Positions 1 through 9,271 of a stretch of 15,205 bases of DNA are shown piece after piece; position 1 is the stretch's first letter, and each line of letters starts with the position of its first letter. The stretch is taken from the NCBI RefSeq assembly GCF_000003605.2, contig NW_003135315.1, forward strand, positions 10,001 through 25,205. Direction: 5' to 3'. The stretch is from Saccoglossus kowalevskii (Eukaryota; Hemichordata; Enteropneusta; Harrimaniidae). The notes beneath the pieces are model-generated. The model saw only the letters and a list, made by a program, of their open reading frames with translations. It ran no database searches and was not told the DNA's origin. Position numbers and translations under genes: made by a program.

Positions 1-68
1 TCAATTGAGTCGCAAAACTGAATAAAACTATTTTTTTTTAATTTCTCTCTAACTCATTAGTCAGAATC
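1..68 (+). repeat. 3' end of a long spacer from the preceding unit
   Basis: The window opens within the conserved block that precedes every TGG gene. It contains the AATAAA, the oligo-T tract and the immediate leader ending CAGAATC. This shows another unit lies upstream of the window. Confidence 0.93.
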
Positions 69-140
69 GGCTCGTTGGTCTAGGAGTATGATTCTCGCTT
101 TGGGTGCCAGAGGTCTCGGGTTCAAATCCCGGACGAGCTC
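69..140 (+). tRNA. tRNA-Pro(TGG) copy 1, degenerate
   Basis: The loop TTTGGGT gives anticodon TGG. Defects are G18A in the D loop (normally pairs with base 55), a C29:C41 mismatch in the anticodon stem (GCCAG instead of GCGAG), and T72, which leaves a G1-T72 wobble. The A and B boxes are otherwise readable. The trailer is AAAATTTTACC with T4. It is probably weak or non-functional. Confidence 0.85.
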
Positions 141-274
141 AAAATTTTACCAAATTTAGAAAAATGGCTGCTGAAGATTCGACTTGCATCAATAAGGCAA
201 CCTTTGAACACTTTTAGAAAAGAGATATTTATAAATTATTTTCCGACATTCATACAATTGTTGAATGTATATCT

Positions 275-346
275 GGCTCGTTGGTCTAGGGGCATGATTC
301 TCGCTTAGGGTGCGAGAGGTCACGAGTTCAACTCCCGGACGAGCCC
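275..346 (+). tRNA. tRNA-Pro(AGG) copy 1, T stem weakened
   Basis: The loop TTAGGGT gives anticodon AGG. The T stem 5' strand is ACGAG, so C49A and G52A create A:G and A:C mismatches against CCCGG. The rest matches the AGG consensus and a T6 tract follows. The preceding leader reads GTATATCT rather than GTATGTCT. Confidence 0.87.
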
Positions 347-735
347 ATATTTTTTAACATATTGCATTATGATGCCTGCATTTCAATTCAAGTCATGAAA
401 TTTGACAGAAAATCAATAATAACAATTCTCGCAATTATAATGACCGGGGATTTTGCGACCACATCGGAATGTGCCAACAAGTAGACAATCATGGCAATGA
501 AAGGAAGAATACCCTCCAGTGCAACCCAGTAAATCACAAATATAGTCACTCGTTTTGGCTGTTAGTTTACTCGAAAGTTTAAAGATGAGTTTTTGATTTC
601 GTTTACTGAATCATTACCCAGAAATGGAATTGTATAATGATTTGCTAATACTATTTTAAAACTTGTCAATTGAGTCGCAAAACTGAATAAAACTGATTTT
701 TTTTAAATTTCTCTCCTAACTCATTAGTCAGAATC

Positions 736-807
736 GGCTCGTTGGTCCAGCGGCATGATTCTCGCTTTGTGTTCGAGAGGTCTCGGGTTCAAATCCCGGA
801 CGAGCCC
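736..807 (+). tRNA. Proline-type tRNA with TGT anticodon, degenerate
   Basis: The anticodon loop is TTTGTGT, so G36 is T and the anticodon reads TGT (threonine, ACA codons) in a proline body. The stem base below the loop is also broken (C31:T39). The D arm has T13C, G16C and T20C. The acceptor and T arms are consensus. The trailer TAATTTAACC has no T4; the first T4 lies at 879-882. It is probably a pseudogene. Confidence 0.8.
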
Positions 808-878
808 ATAATTTAACCAAACATAGAAAAATGGCTGCTGAAGATTCGACTTGCATCAATAAGGCAACATTTGAACAC

Positions 879-882
879 TTTT
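879..882 (+). terminator. First T4 after a TGG gene whose trailer lacks one (example)
   Basis: TGG genes at 736, 2733, 3401, 4066 and 11704 are followed by TAATTTAACC instead of TAATTTTACC, so the usual T4 five bases downstream is lost. In the 736 unit the next T4 is about 72 bases after the gene. If transcribed, these copies would make longer 3' trailers. Confidence 0.5.
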
Positions 883-942
883 AGAAATGAGATATTTAAA
901 AATTATTTTCCGACATTCCATACGTTTGTTGAATGTATGTCT

Positions 943-1014
943 GGCTCGTTGGTCTAGGGGCATGATTCTCGCTTAGGGTGCGAGAGGTCCCGGGTTCAAC
1001 TCCCGGACGAGCCC
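943..1014 (+). tRNA. tRNA-Pro-AGG: tRNA-Pro(AGG), consensus copy
   Basis: This gene matches the AGG consensus of the array throughout. It has a seven-pair acceptor GGCTCGT/ACGAGCC, D loop AGGGGCAT, anticodon loop TTAGGGT, T stem CCGGG/CCCGG with loop TTCAACT, and C73. The A box TGGTCTAGGGG and B box GGTTCAACTCC are intact. The trailer is ATATTTTTTAAC with a strong T6 pol III terminator. A34 is expected to become inosine, so the tRNA would read CCU, CCC and CCA. It is a likely working gene. Confidence 0.97.
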
Positions 1015-1397
1015 ATATTTTTTAACATATTGCATTATGATGCCTGCATTTCAATTCAAGTTATGAAATTCGACAGAAAAACAAAAATAGAAATTCTCAC
1101 AATTATAATGACCGGGGATTTTGCGACCACATCGGAATGTGCCAACAAGTAGACAATCATGGCAATGAAATGGAGAATTCCCTGCAGTGCAAGGCAGTAA
1201 ATCACAAATATGGTCATTCGCTTTGTCTGTTAGTTTACTCGAAAGTTTAAAGATGAGTTTTTGATTTCGTTTACTGAATCAATACCCTGAAATGGAATTG
1301 TATAATGATTTGCTAAATACTATTTTAAACTTGTCATGAGTCGCAAAACTAATAAACTGATTTTAAAAATTTCTCTCCTAACTCATTAGTCAGAATC

Positions 1398-1469
1398 GGC
1401 TCGTTGGTCTAGGGGTATGATTCTCGCTTTGGGTGCGAGAGGTCTCGGCTTCAAATCCCGGACGAGCCC
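1398..1469 (+). tRNA. tRNA-Pro-TGG: tRNA-Pro(TGG) with G53C
   Basis: It is consensus except that the T stem reads TCGGC, so base 53 is C opposite C61. G53-C61 is close to invariant and G53 is part of the B box, so both TFIIIC binding and T-arm folding should suffer. The same change recurs at 7866, 8992, 10119, 12826 and 13491. The trailer has T4. Confidence 0.9.
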
Positions 1470-1604
1470 CTAATTTTACCAAATTTAGAAAAATGGCTGC
1501 TGAAGATTCGACTTGCATCAATAAGGCAACCTTTGAACACTTTTAGAAAAGAGATATTTATAAATTATTTTCCGACAATCCATACGTTTGTTGAATGTAT
1601 GTCT

Positions 1605-1676
1605 GGCTTGTTGGTCTAGGGGCATGATTCTCGCTTAGGGTGCGAGAGGTCACGGGTTCAACTCCCGGACGAGCCC
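1605..1676 (+). tRNA. tRNA-Pro(AGG) with C5T and C49A
   Basis: The anticodon is AGG. The acceptor begins GGCTTG, giving a T5-G68 wobble. The T stem begins with A49 opposite G65, as in the copy at 275. The four inner T-stem pairs and the B box are intact, so partial function is possible. A T5 tract follows. Confidence 0.9.
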
Positions 1677-2065
1677 ATAATTTTTAACATATTGCATTAT
1701 GATGCCTGCATTTCAATTCAAGTTATGAAATTCGACAGAAAAACAATAATAGGAATTCTCACAATTATACTGACCGGGGATTTTGCGACCACATCGGAAT
1801 GTGCCAACAAGTAGACAATAATGGCAATGAAATGGGGAATTCCCTGCAGTGCAAGGCAGTAAATCACAAATATGGTCACTCGCTTTGGCTGCTAGTTTTC
1901 TCGAAAGTTTAAAGATGAGTTTTTAATTTCGTTTACTGAATCATTACCCTGAAATGGAATTGTATAAAGATTTGCTAAATACTATTTTAAAATTTGTCAA
2001 TTGAGTCGCAAAACTGAATAAAACTGATTTTTTTAAATTTCTCTCCTAACTCATTAGTCAGAATC

Positions 2066-2137
2066 GGCTCGTTGGTCTAGGAGTGTGATTCTCGCTTTGG
2101 GTGCGAGAGGTCTCGGGTTCAAATCCCGGACGAACTC
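2066..2137 (+). tRNA. tRNA-Pro(TGG), D-loop and acceptor defects
   Basis: The anticodon is TGG. The D loop has G18A and A21G. The 3' acceptor strand is ACGAACT, giving a C3:A70 mismatch and a G1-T72 wobble. The T arm is consensus and the trailer has T4. It is probably non-functional. Confidence 0.83.
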
Positions 2138-2272
2138 AAAATTTTACCAAATTTAGAAAAATGGCTGCTGAAGATTCGACTTGCATCAATAAGGCAACCT
2201 TTGCACACTTTTAGAAAAGAGATATTTATAAATTATTTTCCGACAATCCAGACGTTTGTGGAGCGTATGTCT

Positions 2273-2344
2273 GGCTCGTTGGTCTAGGGGCATGATTCTC
2301 GCTTAGGGTGCGAGAGGTCCCGAGTTCAACTCCCGGACGAGCCC
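2273..2344 (+). tRNA. tRNA-Pro(AGG) with G52A
   Basis: Consensus AGG gene except T stem CCGAG, giving an A52:C62 mismatch within the B box. The leader is the GTGGAGCG variant, here preceded by AGACG. The trailer CGTACTTTTT has T5. Confidence 0.9.
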
Positions 2345-2732
2345 GTACTTTTTAACATCTTGCATTATGATGCCTTCATTTCAATTCAAGTTATGAAATT
2401 CGACAGAAAAACAATAATAGGAATTCTCACAATTATACTGACCGGGGATTTTGCGACCACATCGGAATGTGCCAACAAGTAGACAATCATGGCAAGGAAA
2501 TGGAGAATTCCCTGCAGTGCAAGGCAGTAAATCACAAATATAGTCACTCGCTTTGGCTGTTAGTTTACTCGAAATTTAAAGATCAGTTTTTGATTTCGTT
2601 TACTGAATCATTACACTGAAATGGAATTGTATAAAGATTTCTAAATACTATTTTAAAACTTGTCAATTGAGTCGCAAAACTGAATAAAACTGATTTTTTT
2701 TTAATTTCTCTCCTAACTCATTAGTCAGAATC

Positions 2733-2804
2733 GGCTCGTTGGTATAAGGGTATGATTCTCGCTTTGGGTGCGAGAGGTCGCGGATTCAAATCCCGGACGA
2801 GCCC
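2733..2804 (+). tRNA. tRNA-Pro(TGG), D- and T-arm defects
   Basis: The anticodon is TGG. The D arm reads GTATAAGGG, so C12A breaks a D-stem pair and G15 is A. The T stem is GCGGA, with G49:G65 and A53:C61 mismatches. The trailer TAATTTAACC lacks T4. It is probably non-functional. The same D-arm changes occur at 6072. Confidence 0.85.
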
Positions 2805-2939
2805 ATAATTTAACCAAACATAGAAAAATGGATGCTGAAGGTTCGACTTGCATCAATAAGGCAACCTTTGAACACTTTTAGAAATGAGATATTTAAAATT
2901 TATTTTCCGACATTCCATAAGTTTGTTGAATGTATGTCT

Positions 2940-3011
2940 GGCTCGTTGGTCTAGGGGCATGATTTTCGCTTAGGGTGCGAGAGGTCCCGGGTTCAACTCC
3001 CGGACGAGCCC
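2940..3011 (+). tRNA. tRNA-Pro-AGG: tRNA-Pro(AGG), near consensus
   Basis: The only change from the AGG consensus is C27T, which replaces C27-G43 with a T-G wobble at the top of the anticodon stem. Both boxes are intact and a T6 terminator follows. It is a likely working gene. Confidence 0.95.
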
Positions 3012-3400
3012 ATATTTTTTAACATATTGCATTATTATGCCTGCATTTCAATTCAAGTTATGAAATTCGACAGAAAAACAAAAATAGAAATTCTCACAAT
3101 TATACTGACCGGGGATTTTGCTACCACATCGGAATGTGCCAACAAGTAGACAATCATAGCAATGAAATGGAGAATTCCCTGCAGTGGAAGGCAGTAAATC
3201 AAAAATATGGTCACTCGCTTTGTCTGTTAGTTTACTCGAAAGTTTAAAGATGAGTTTTTGATTTCGTTTACTGAATCATTACCCTGAAATGGAATTGTAT
3301 AAAGATTTGCTAAATACTATTTTAAAACTTGTCAATTGAGTCGCAAAACTGAATAAAACTGATTTTTTAAAATTTCTCTCCTAACTCATTAGTCAGAATC

Positions 3401-3472
3401 GGCTCGTTGGTCTAGGGGTATGATTCTCGCTTTGGGTGCGAGAGGTCTCGGGTTCAAATCGCGGACGAGCCC
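3401..3472 (+). tRNA. tRNA-Pro(TGG) with C62G
   Basis: Consensus except that the 3' T-stem strand reads CGCGG, giving G52:G62 inside the B box. The trailer TAATTTAACC lacks T4. Folding of the remaining arms is intact. Confidence 0.9.
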
Positions 3473-3607
3473 ATAATTTAACCGAACATAGAAAAATGGC
3501 TGCAGAAGATTCGACTTGCATCAATAAGGCACCATTTGCACACTTTTAGAAAAGAGATATTTACAAATTATTTTCCGACAATCCATACGTTTGTGGAGCG
3601 TATGTCT

Positions 3608-3679
3608 GGCTCGTTGGTCTAGGGGCATGATTCTCGCTTAGGATGCGAGAGGTCCCGGGTTCAACTCCCCGACGAGCCC
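3608..3679 (+). tRNA. tRNA-Pro(AGG) with A37 and T-stem mismatch
   Basis: The loop TTAGGAT keeps anticodon AGG but replaces G37 with A; G37 is normally methylated in proline tRNAs to guard the reading frame. The T stem 3' strand CCCCG gives C50:C64. The leader is the GTGGAGCG variant with a perfect six-pair inverted repeat. A T6 tract follows. Confidence 0.88.
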
Positions 3680-4065
3680 ATATTTTTTAACATATTGCAT
3701 TATGATGCCTGCATTTCAATTCAAGTTATGAAATTCGACAGAAAAACAAAAATAGAATTTCTCACAATTACACTGACCGGGGATTTTGCGACCACATCGG
3801 AATGTGCCAACAAGTAGACAATCATGGCAATGAAATGGAGAATTCCCTTCAGTGGAAGGCAGTAAATCACAAATATGGTCACTCGCTATGTCTGTTAGTT
3901 TACTCGAAAGTTTAAAGATGAGTTTTTGATTTCGTTTACTGAATCATTACCCTGAAATGGAATTGTATAAAGATTTGCTAAATACTATTTTAAAACTTGT
4001 CAATTGAGTCGCAAAACTGAATAAAACTGATTTTTTTATTTCTCTCTAATTCATTAGTCAGAATC

Positions 4066-4135
4066 GGCTCGTTGGTCTTGGAGTGTGATTCTCGCATTGG
4101 TGCGAGAGGTCTCGGGTTCAATCCCGGACGAGCCC
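4066..4135 (+). pseudogene. tRNA-Pro(TGG) remnant with two one-base deletions
   Basis: It is 70 bp rather than 72. The anticodon loop is ATTGGT (six bases) and the T loop is TTCAAT (six bases). A14, an invariant A-box base, is T; G18 is A and A21 is G. The trailer lacks T4. Extra A bases in the following spacer make this a local indel cluster, so part of the damage could be a consensus error. Confidence 0.85.
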
Positions 4136-4274
4136 GTAATTTAACCGAACATAGAAAAAATGACTGCTGAAAGATTCCACTTGCATCAATAAAGGCAACC
4201 TTTGAACACTTTCAGAAAATGAGATATTTAAAAATTATTTTCCGACATTCCATACGTTTGTTGAATGTATGTCT

Positions 4275-4346
4275 GGCTCGTTGGTCTAGGGGCATGATTC
4301 TCGCTTAGGGTGCGAGAGGTCCCAGGTTCAACTCCCGGACGAGCCC
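4275..4346 (+). tRNA. tRNA-Pro(AGG) with G51A
   Basis: Consensus AGG gene except T stem CCAGG, giving an A51:C63 mismatch. The core B box is kept. The trailer ATTATTTTTATC has T5. Confidence 0.91.
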
Positions 4347-4733
4347 ATTATTTTTATCATATTGCATTATGATGCCTGCATTTCAATTCAAGTTATGAAA
4401 TTCGACAGAAAATCAGTAACAAAAATTCTCGCAATTATAATGACCGGGGATTTTGCGACCACATCGGAATGTGCCAACAAGTAGACAATCATGGCAATGA
4501 AAGGGAGAATACACGGCAGTGCAAGGCAGTAAATCACAAATATGGTCACTCGCTTTGTCTTTTAGTTTACTCGAAAGTTTAAAGATGAGTTTTTGATTTC
4601 GTTTACTGAATCATTACCCTGAAATGGAATTGTATAAAGATTTGCTAAATACTATTTTAAAACTTGTCAATTGAGTCGCAAAACTGAATAAAACTGATTT
4701 TTTTTATTTCTCTCTAATTCATTAGTCAGAATC

Positions 4734-4805
4734 GGCTCGTTGGTCTAGGAGTATGATTCTCGCTTTGGGTGCGAGAGGTCTCGGGTTCAAATCCTGGACG
4801 AGCCC
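4734..4805 (+). tRNA. tRNA-Pro-TGG: tRNA-Pro(TGG) with G18A
   Basis: The anticodon is TGG. G18A removes a base normally needed for the D-loop/T-loop contact. C63T leaves a G51-T63 wobble. The other stems are consensus and the trailer has T4. Function is uncertain. Confidence 0.9.
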
Positions 4806-4941
4806 ATAATTTTACCAAATTTAGAAAAAATGGCTGCTGAAGATTCGACTTGCACCAATAAGGCAAACTTTGCACACTTTTAGAAAAGAGATATTTATAC
4901 ATTATTTTCCGACAATCCATACGTTTGTTGAATGTATGTCT

Positions 4942-5013
4942 GGCTCGTTGGTCTAGGGGCATGATTTTCGCTTAGGGTGCGAGAGGTCCCGGGTTCAACT
5001 CCCCGTCGAGCCC
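4942..5013 (+). tRNA. tRNA-Pro(AGG), degenerate 3' half
   Basis: The anticodon is AGG. C27T is a harmless wobble, but the 3' end reads CCCCGTCGAG, giving C50:C64 in the T stem and T7:T66 in the acceptor. A T6 tract follows. It is probably impaired. Confidence 0.87.
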
Positions 5014-5403
5014 ATATTTTTTAACATATTGCATTATGATGCCTGCATTTCAATTCAAGTTATGAAATTCGACAGAAAAACAAAAATAGAAATTCTCACA
5101 ATTACACAGACCGGGGATTTTGCGACCACATCGGAATGTGCCAACAAATAGACAATCATGGCAATGAAATGGAGAATTCCCTGCAGTGGAAGGCAGTAAA
5201 TCACAAATATGGTCACTCGCTTTGTCTGTTAGTTCACTCGAAAGTTTAAAGATCAGTTTTTGATTTCGTTTACTGAATCATTACCCTGAAATGGAATTGT
5301 ATAAAGATTTGCTAAATACTATTTTAAAACTAGTCAATTGGGTCGCAAAACTGAATAAAACTGATTTTTTTTAAATTTCTCTCCTAACTCATTAGTCAGA
5401 ATC

Positions 5404-5475
5404 GGCTCGTTGGTCTAGGAGTATGATTCTCGCTTTGGGTGCGAGAGGTCTCGGGTTCAATTCCCGGACGAGCCC
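5404..5475 (+). tRNA. tRNA-Pro-TGG: tRNA-Pro(TGG) with G18A and A59T
   Basis: The anticodon is TGG and all stems pair fully. Changes are G18A in the D loop and A59T in the T loop (TTCAATT); position 59 is variable in the B box. The trailer is TAATTTTACC with T4. Among long-unit TGG genes it is one of the least damaged. Confidence 0.92.
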
Positions 5476-5610
5476 ATAATTTTACCAAATTTAGAAAAAT
5501 GGCTGCTGAAGATTCGACTTGCATCAATAAGGCAACCTTTGAACACTTTTAGAAAAGAGATATTTATAAATTATTTTCCGACAATCCATACGTTTGTTGA
5601 ATGTATGTCT

Positions 5611-5682
5611 GGATTGTTGGTCTAGGGGCATGATTCTCGCTTAGGGTGTGAGTGGTCTCGGGTTCAACTCCCGGACGAGCCC
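5611..5682 (+). tRNA. tRNA-Pro(AGG), multiple changes
   Basis: The anticodon is AGG. The acceptor GGATTGT has an A3:G70 mismatch and a T5-G68 wobble. C40T gives a G30-T40 wobble. A44 is T. T49 is the TGG-gene type rather than C49, which suggests exchange with a TGG gene. A T6 tract follows. Confidence 0.87.
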
Positions 5683-6071
5683 ATATTTTTTAACATATTG
5701 CATTATGATGCCTGCATTTCAATTCAAGTTATAAAATTCGACAGAAAAAACAATAATAGAAATTCTCACAATTATACTGACCGGGGATTTTGCGACCACA
5801 TCGGAATGTGCCAACAAGTAGACAATAATGGCAATGAAATGGAGAATTCCCTGCAGTGCAAGGCAGTAAATCACAAATATGGTCACTCGCTTTGGCTGTT
5901 AGTTTTCTCGAAAGTTTAAAGATGAGTTATTAATTTCGTTTACTGAATCATTACCCTGAAATGGAATTGTATAAAGATTTGCTAAATACTATTTTAAAAC
6001 TTGTCAATTGAGTCGCAAAACTGAACAAAACTGATTTTTTTTATTTCTCTCCTACCTCATTAGTCAGAATC

Positions 6072-6143
6072 GGCTCGTTGGTATAAGGGTATGATTCTCG
6101 CTTTGGGTGCGAGAGGTCTCGGGTTCAAATCCCGCACGAGCCC
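6072..6143 (+). tRNA. tRNA-Pro(TGG), D-arm variant with G65C
   Basis: The anticodon is TGG. The D arm GTATAAGGG (C12A, G15A) matches the copy at 2733. G65C gives a T49:C65 mismatch at the base of the T stem. The trailer AAAATTTTACC has T4. Confidence 0.88.
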
Positions 6144-6277
6144 AAAATTTTACCAAACTTAGAAAAATGGCTGCTGAAGAATCGATTTGCATCACTAAGG
6201 CAACCTTTGCACACTTTTTGAAAAGAGATATTTATAAACTATTTTCCGACAGTCATACGTTTGTGGAGCGTATGTCT

Positions 6278-6349
6278 GGCTCGTTGTTCTAGGGGCACGA
6301 TTCTCGCTTAGGGTGCGAGTGGTCCCGGGTTCAACTCCCGGCCGAGCCT
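6278..6349 (+). tRNA. tRNA-Pro(AGG), heavily changed
   Basis: The anticodon is AGG with an intact stem and loop. Defects are G10T (an A-box base), T22C, A44T, A66C (T7:C66 mismatch) and discriminator C73T. C73 is expected to matter for charging by eukaryotic prolyl-tRNA synthetase. The trailer ATAATTTTTATC has T5. It is probably a pseudogene. Confidence 0.82.
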
Positions 6350-6735
6350 ATAATTTTTATCATATTGCATTATGATGCCTGCATTTCAATTCAAGTTATG
6401 AAATTCGACAGAAAAACAAAAATAGAAATTCTCACAAATACACTGACCGGGGATTTGGCGACCACATCGTAATGTGCCAACAAGTAGACAATCATGGCAA
6501 TGAAATGGGGAATTCCCTGCAGTGGAAAGCAGTAAATCACAAATATGGTCACTCGCTTTGTCTGTTAGTTTACTCGAAAGTTTAAAGATGAGTTTTTGAT
6601 TTCGTTTACTGAATCAATACCCTGAAATGGAATTGTATAAAGATTTGCTAAATACTATTTTAAAACTTGTCAATTGAGTCGCAAAACTGAATAAAACTGA
6701 TTTTTTTATTTCTCTCTAATTCATTAGTCAGAATC

Positions 6736-6807
6736 GGCTCGTTGGTCGAGGTGTATGATTCTCGCTTTGGGTAGGAGAGGTCTCGGGTTCAAATCCCGGA
6801 CGAGCCC
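6736..6807 (+). pseudogene. tRNA-Pro(TGG) remnant, anticodon stem broken
   Basis: The loop still reads TGG, but the 3' strand of the anticodon stem is AGGAG, giving C31:A39 and G30:G40 directly below the loop. T13G and G18T also alter the D arm. The acceptor and T arms are consensus and the trailer has T4. Confidence 0.83.
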
Positions 6808-6942
6808 ATAATTTTACCAAATTTAGAAAAATGGCTGCTGAAGATTCGACTTGCATCAATAAGGCAACCTTTGAACACTTTTAGAAAAGAGATATTTATA
6901 AATTATTTTCCGACAATCCATACGTTTGTTGAATGTATGTCT

Positions 6943-7014
6943 GGCTCGTTGGTCTAGGGGCATGTTTCTCGCTTAGGGTGTGAGTGGTCTCGGGTTCAAC
7001 TCCCGGACGAGCCC
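6943..7014 (+). tRNA. tRNA-Pro(AGG), D-stem mismatch
   Basis: The anticodon is AGG. A24T gives T11:T24 in the D stem. C40T, A44T and T49 are shared with the copy at 5611, showing common descent two units apart. The trailer ATACTTTTT has T5. Confidence 0.88.
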
Positions 7015-7404
7015 ATACTTTTTAACATATTGCATTATGATGCCTGCATTTCAATTCAAGTTATGAAATTCGACAGTAAAAACAATAATAGAAATTCTCA
7101 CAATTATACTGACCGGCGATTTTGCGACCACATCGGAATGTGCCAACAAGTAGACAATAATGGCAATGAAATGGAGAATTCCCTGCAGTGCAAGGCAGTA
7201 AATCACAAATATGGTCACTCGCTTTGGCTGTTAGTTTTCTCGAAAGTTTAAAGATGAGTTTTTAATTTCGTTTCCTGAATCATTACCCTGAAATGGAATT
7301 GTATAAAGATTTGCTAAATACTATTTTAAAACTTGTCAATTGAGTCGCAAAACTGAATAAAACTGATTTTTTTTAATTTCTCTCCTAACTCTTTAGTCAG
7401 AATC

Positions 7405-7476
7405 GGCTCGTTGGACTAGGGGTATGATTCTCGCTTTGGGTGCGAGAGGTCTCGGGTTTAAAACCCGGACGAGCCC
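7405..7476 (+). tRNA. tRNA-Pro(TGG), short unit, T loop damaged
   Basis: First gene of the short-unit type. The anticodon is TGG. T11A gives A11:A24 in the D stem. The T loop is TTTAAAA, with C56T and T60A; C56 is invariant, pairs with G19 and is a key B-box base. The trailer ACGTTTTTTAAC has T6. It is probably not expressed. Confidence 0.87.
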
Positions 7477-7865
7477 ACGTTTTTTAACATATTGCATTAT
7501 TATGCCTGCATTTCAATTCGAGTTATGAAATTCGACAGAAAAACAATAATAGAAATTCTCACAATTATACTGACCGGGGATTTTGCGACCACATCGGAAT
7601 GTGCCAACAAGAAGACAATAATGGCAATTAAATGGAGAATTCCCTGCAGTGCAAGGCAGTAAATCACAAATATGGTCACTCGCTTTGGCTGTTAGTTTTC
7701 TCGAAAGTTTAAAGATGAGTTTTTGATTTCGTTTACTGAATCATTACCCTGAAATAGAATTGTATAAAGATTTGCTAAATACTGTTTTAAAACTTGTCAA
7801 TTGAGTCGCAAAACTGAATAAAACTGATTTTTTTTAATTTCTCTCCTAACTTATTAGTCAAAATC

Positions 7866-7937
7866 GGCTCGTTGGTCTAGGGGTATGATTCTCGCTTTGG
7901 GTGCGAGAGGTCTCGGCTTCAAATCCCGGACGAGCCC
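7866..7937 (+). tRNA. tRNA-Pro-TGG: tRNA-Pro(TGG) with G53C
   Basis: Consensus except C53 opposite C61. The immediate 5' flank is TCAAAATC instead of TCAGAATC, a marker shared with 8992, 10119, 12365 and 12826. The trailer has T4. Confidence 0.9.
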
Positions 7938-8073
7938 ATAATTTTACCAAAGTTAGAAAAATGGCTGCTGAAGATTCGACTTGCATCAATAAGGCAACCT
8001 TTGAACACTTTTAGAAAAGAGATATTTATAAATTATTTTCCGACCTATACATACGTTTGTTGAATGTATGTCT

Positions 8074-8145
8074 GGCTCGTTGGTCTAAGGGCATGATTCT
8101 CGCTTAGGGTGCGAGAGGTCCTGGATTCAACTCCCGGACGAGCCC
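8074..8145 (+). tRNA. tRNA-Pro(AGG), G15A with altered T stem
   Basis: The anticodon is AGG. The D loop is AAGGGCAT (G15A). The T stem CTGGA has a T50-G64 wobble and an A53:C61 mismatch at the near-invariant pair. A T6 tract follows. The leader is the CTATACATACG variant. Confidence 0.88.
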
Positions 8146-8532
8146 ATATTTTTTAACATATTTCATTATGATGCCTGCATTTCAATTCAAGTTATGAAAT
8201 TCGACAGAAAAACAATAATAGAAATTCTCACAATTATACTGACCGGGGATTTTGCGACCACATCGGAATGTGCCAACAAGTAGACAATCATGGCAATGAA
8301 ATGGAGAATTCCCTGCAGTGCAAGGCAGTAAATCACAAATATAGTCACTCGCTTTGGCTGTTAGTTTACTCGAAATTTAATGATCAGTTTTTGATTTCGT
8401 TTACTGAATCATTACCATGAAATGGAATTGTGTAAAGATTTGCTAAATACTGTTTTAAAACTTGTCAATTGAGTCGCAAAACTGAATAAAACTGATTTTT
8501 TTAATTTTTCTCCTAACTCAATAGTCAGAATC

Positions 8533-8604
8533 GGCTCGTTGGTCTAGGGGTATGATTCTCGCTTTGGGTGCGAGAGGTCTCGGGTTCAAATCCCGGACGA
8601 GCCC
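8533..8604 (+). tRNA. tRNA-Pro-TGG: tRNA-Pro(TGG), consensus copy in a short unit
   Basis: All stems pair: acceptor GGCTCGT/ACGAGCC, anticodon stem CTCGC/GCGAG, T stem TCGGG/CCCGG with a T49-G65 wobble that is standard for this array. A box TGGTCTAGGGG and B box GGTTCAAATCC are intact. The trailer runs AC then T7. It reads CCA and by wobble other proline codons. It is a likely working gene. Confidence 0.97.
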
Positions 8605-8991
8605 ACTTTTTTTAACATATTGCATTATTATGCCTGCATTTCAATTCAAGTTATGAAATTCGACAGAAAAACAATAATAGAAATTCTCACAATTATACTG
8701 ACCGGGGATTTTGCGACCACATCGGAATGTGCCAACAAGAAGACAATAATGGCAATGAAATGGAGAATTCCCTGCAGTGCAAGGCAGTAAATCACAAATA
8801 TAGTCACTCGCTTTGGCTGTTAGTTTACTCGAAATTTAATGATCAGTTTTTGATTTCGTTTACTGAATCATTACCCTGAAATGGAATTGTGTAAAAATTT
8901 GCTAAATACTGTTTTAAAACTTGTCAATTGAGTCACAAAACTGAATAAAACTGATTTTTTTAATTTTTCTCCTAACTCAATAGTCAAAATC

Positions 8992-9063
8992 GGCTCGTTG
9001 GTCTAGGGGTATGATTCTCGCTTTGGGTGCGAGAGGTCTCGGCTTCAAATCCCGGACGAGCCC
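8992..9063 (+). tRNA. tRNA-Pro-TGG: tRNA-Pro(TGG) with G53C
   Basis: Differs from consensus only at base 53 (C opposite C61). The trailer TAATTTTACC carries T4. The unit closely resembles the one starting at 7866, consistent with copying of the short-long pair. Confidence 0.9.
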
Positions 9064-9199
9064 ATAATTTTACCAAAGTTAGAAAAATGGCTGCTGAAGA
9101 TTCGACTTGCATCAATAAGGCAACATTTGAACACTTTTAGAAAAGAGATATTTATAAATTATTTTCCGACCTATACATACGTTTGTTGAATGTATGTCT

Positions 9200-9271
9200 G
9201 GCTTGTTGGTCTAAGGGCATGATTCTCGCTTAGGGTGCGAGAGGTCCTGGATTCAACTCCCGGACGAGCCC
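9200..9271 (+). tRNA. tRNA-Pro(AGG) with C5T, G15A and altered T stem
   Basis: The anticodon is AGG. It carries the same G15A, C50T and G53A as the copy at 8074, plus C5T (T5-G68 wobble). The A53:C61 mismatch sits in the B box. A T6 tract follows. Confidence 0.88.

Larger units (their letters stand above)
69..7404 (+). repeat. Sub-array A: eleven consecutive long units
   Basis: Eleven two-gene units with a mean length of about 667 bp. Spacer variants are mixed rather than in blocks. The leader variant GTGGAGCG before the AGG gene occurs in units 4, 6 and 10, against GTTGAATG in the rest. The TGG trailer alternates between TAATTTTACC and TAATTTAACC types. This patchwork suggests repeated unequal exchange or gene conversion among units rather than simple recent copying of one unit. 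Confidence 0.93.

Noticed and set aside
4726-4962. Minus-strand frames at 4726-4962 and 11696-11887 with WARPGFEPET-like text
   Set aside because: This peptide text is simply the reverse complement of the tRNA gene T arm and anticodon arm, a common false protein seen across tRNA loci.
5698-5919. Open frame of 73 codons on + (also 7030-7251), starting MHYDACISIQ
   Set aside because: It lies in the long spacer and is open only in a few copies; stops or frameshifts interrupt it in the others. Repeat copies of any spacer give such chance frames. No known domain, and no evidence of codon-level selection.
6107-6292. Plus-strand frames at 6107-6292 and 14818-15030 reading through tRNA sequence
   Set aside because: They begin inside or just before tRNA genes and run into spacers; other units have stops at the same places.
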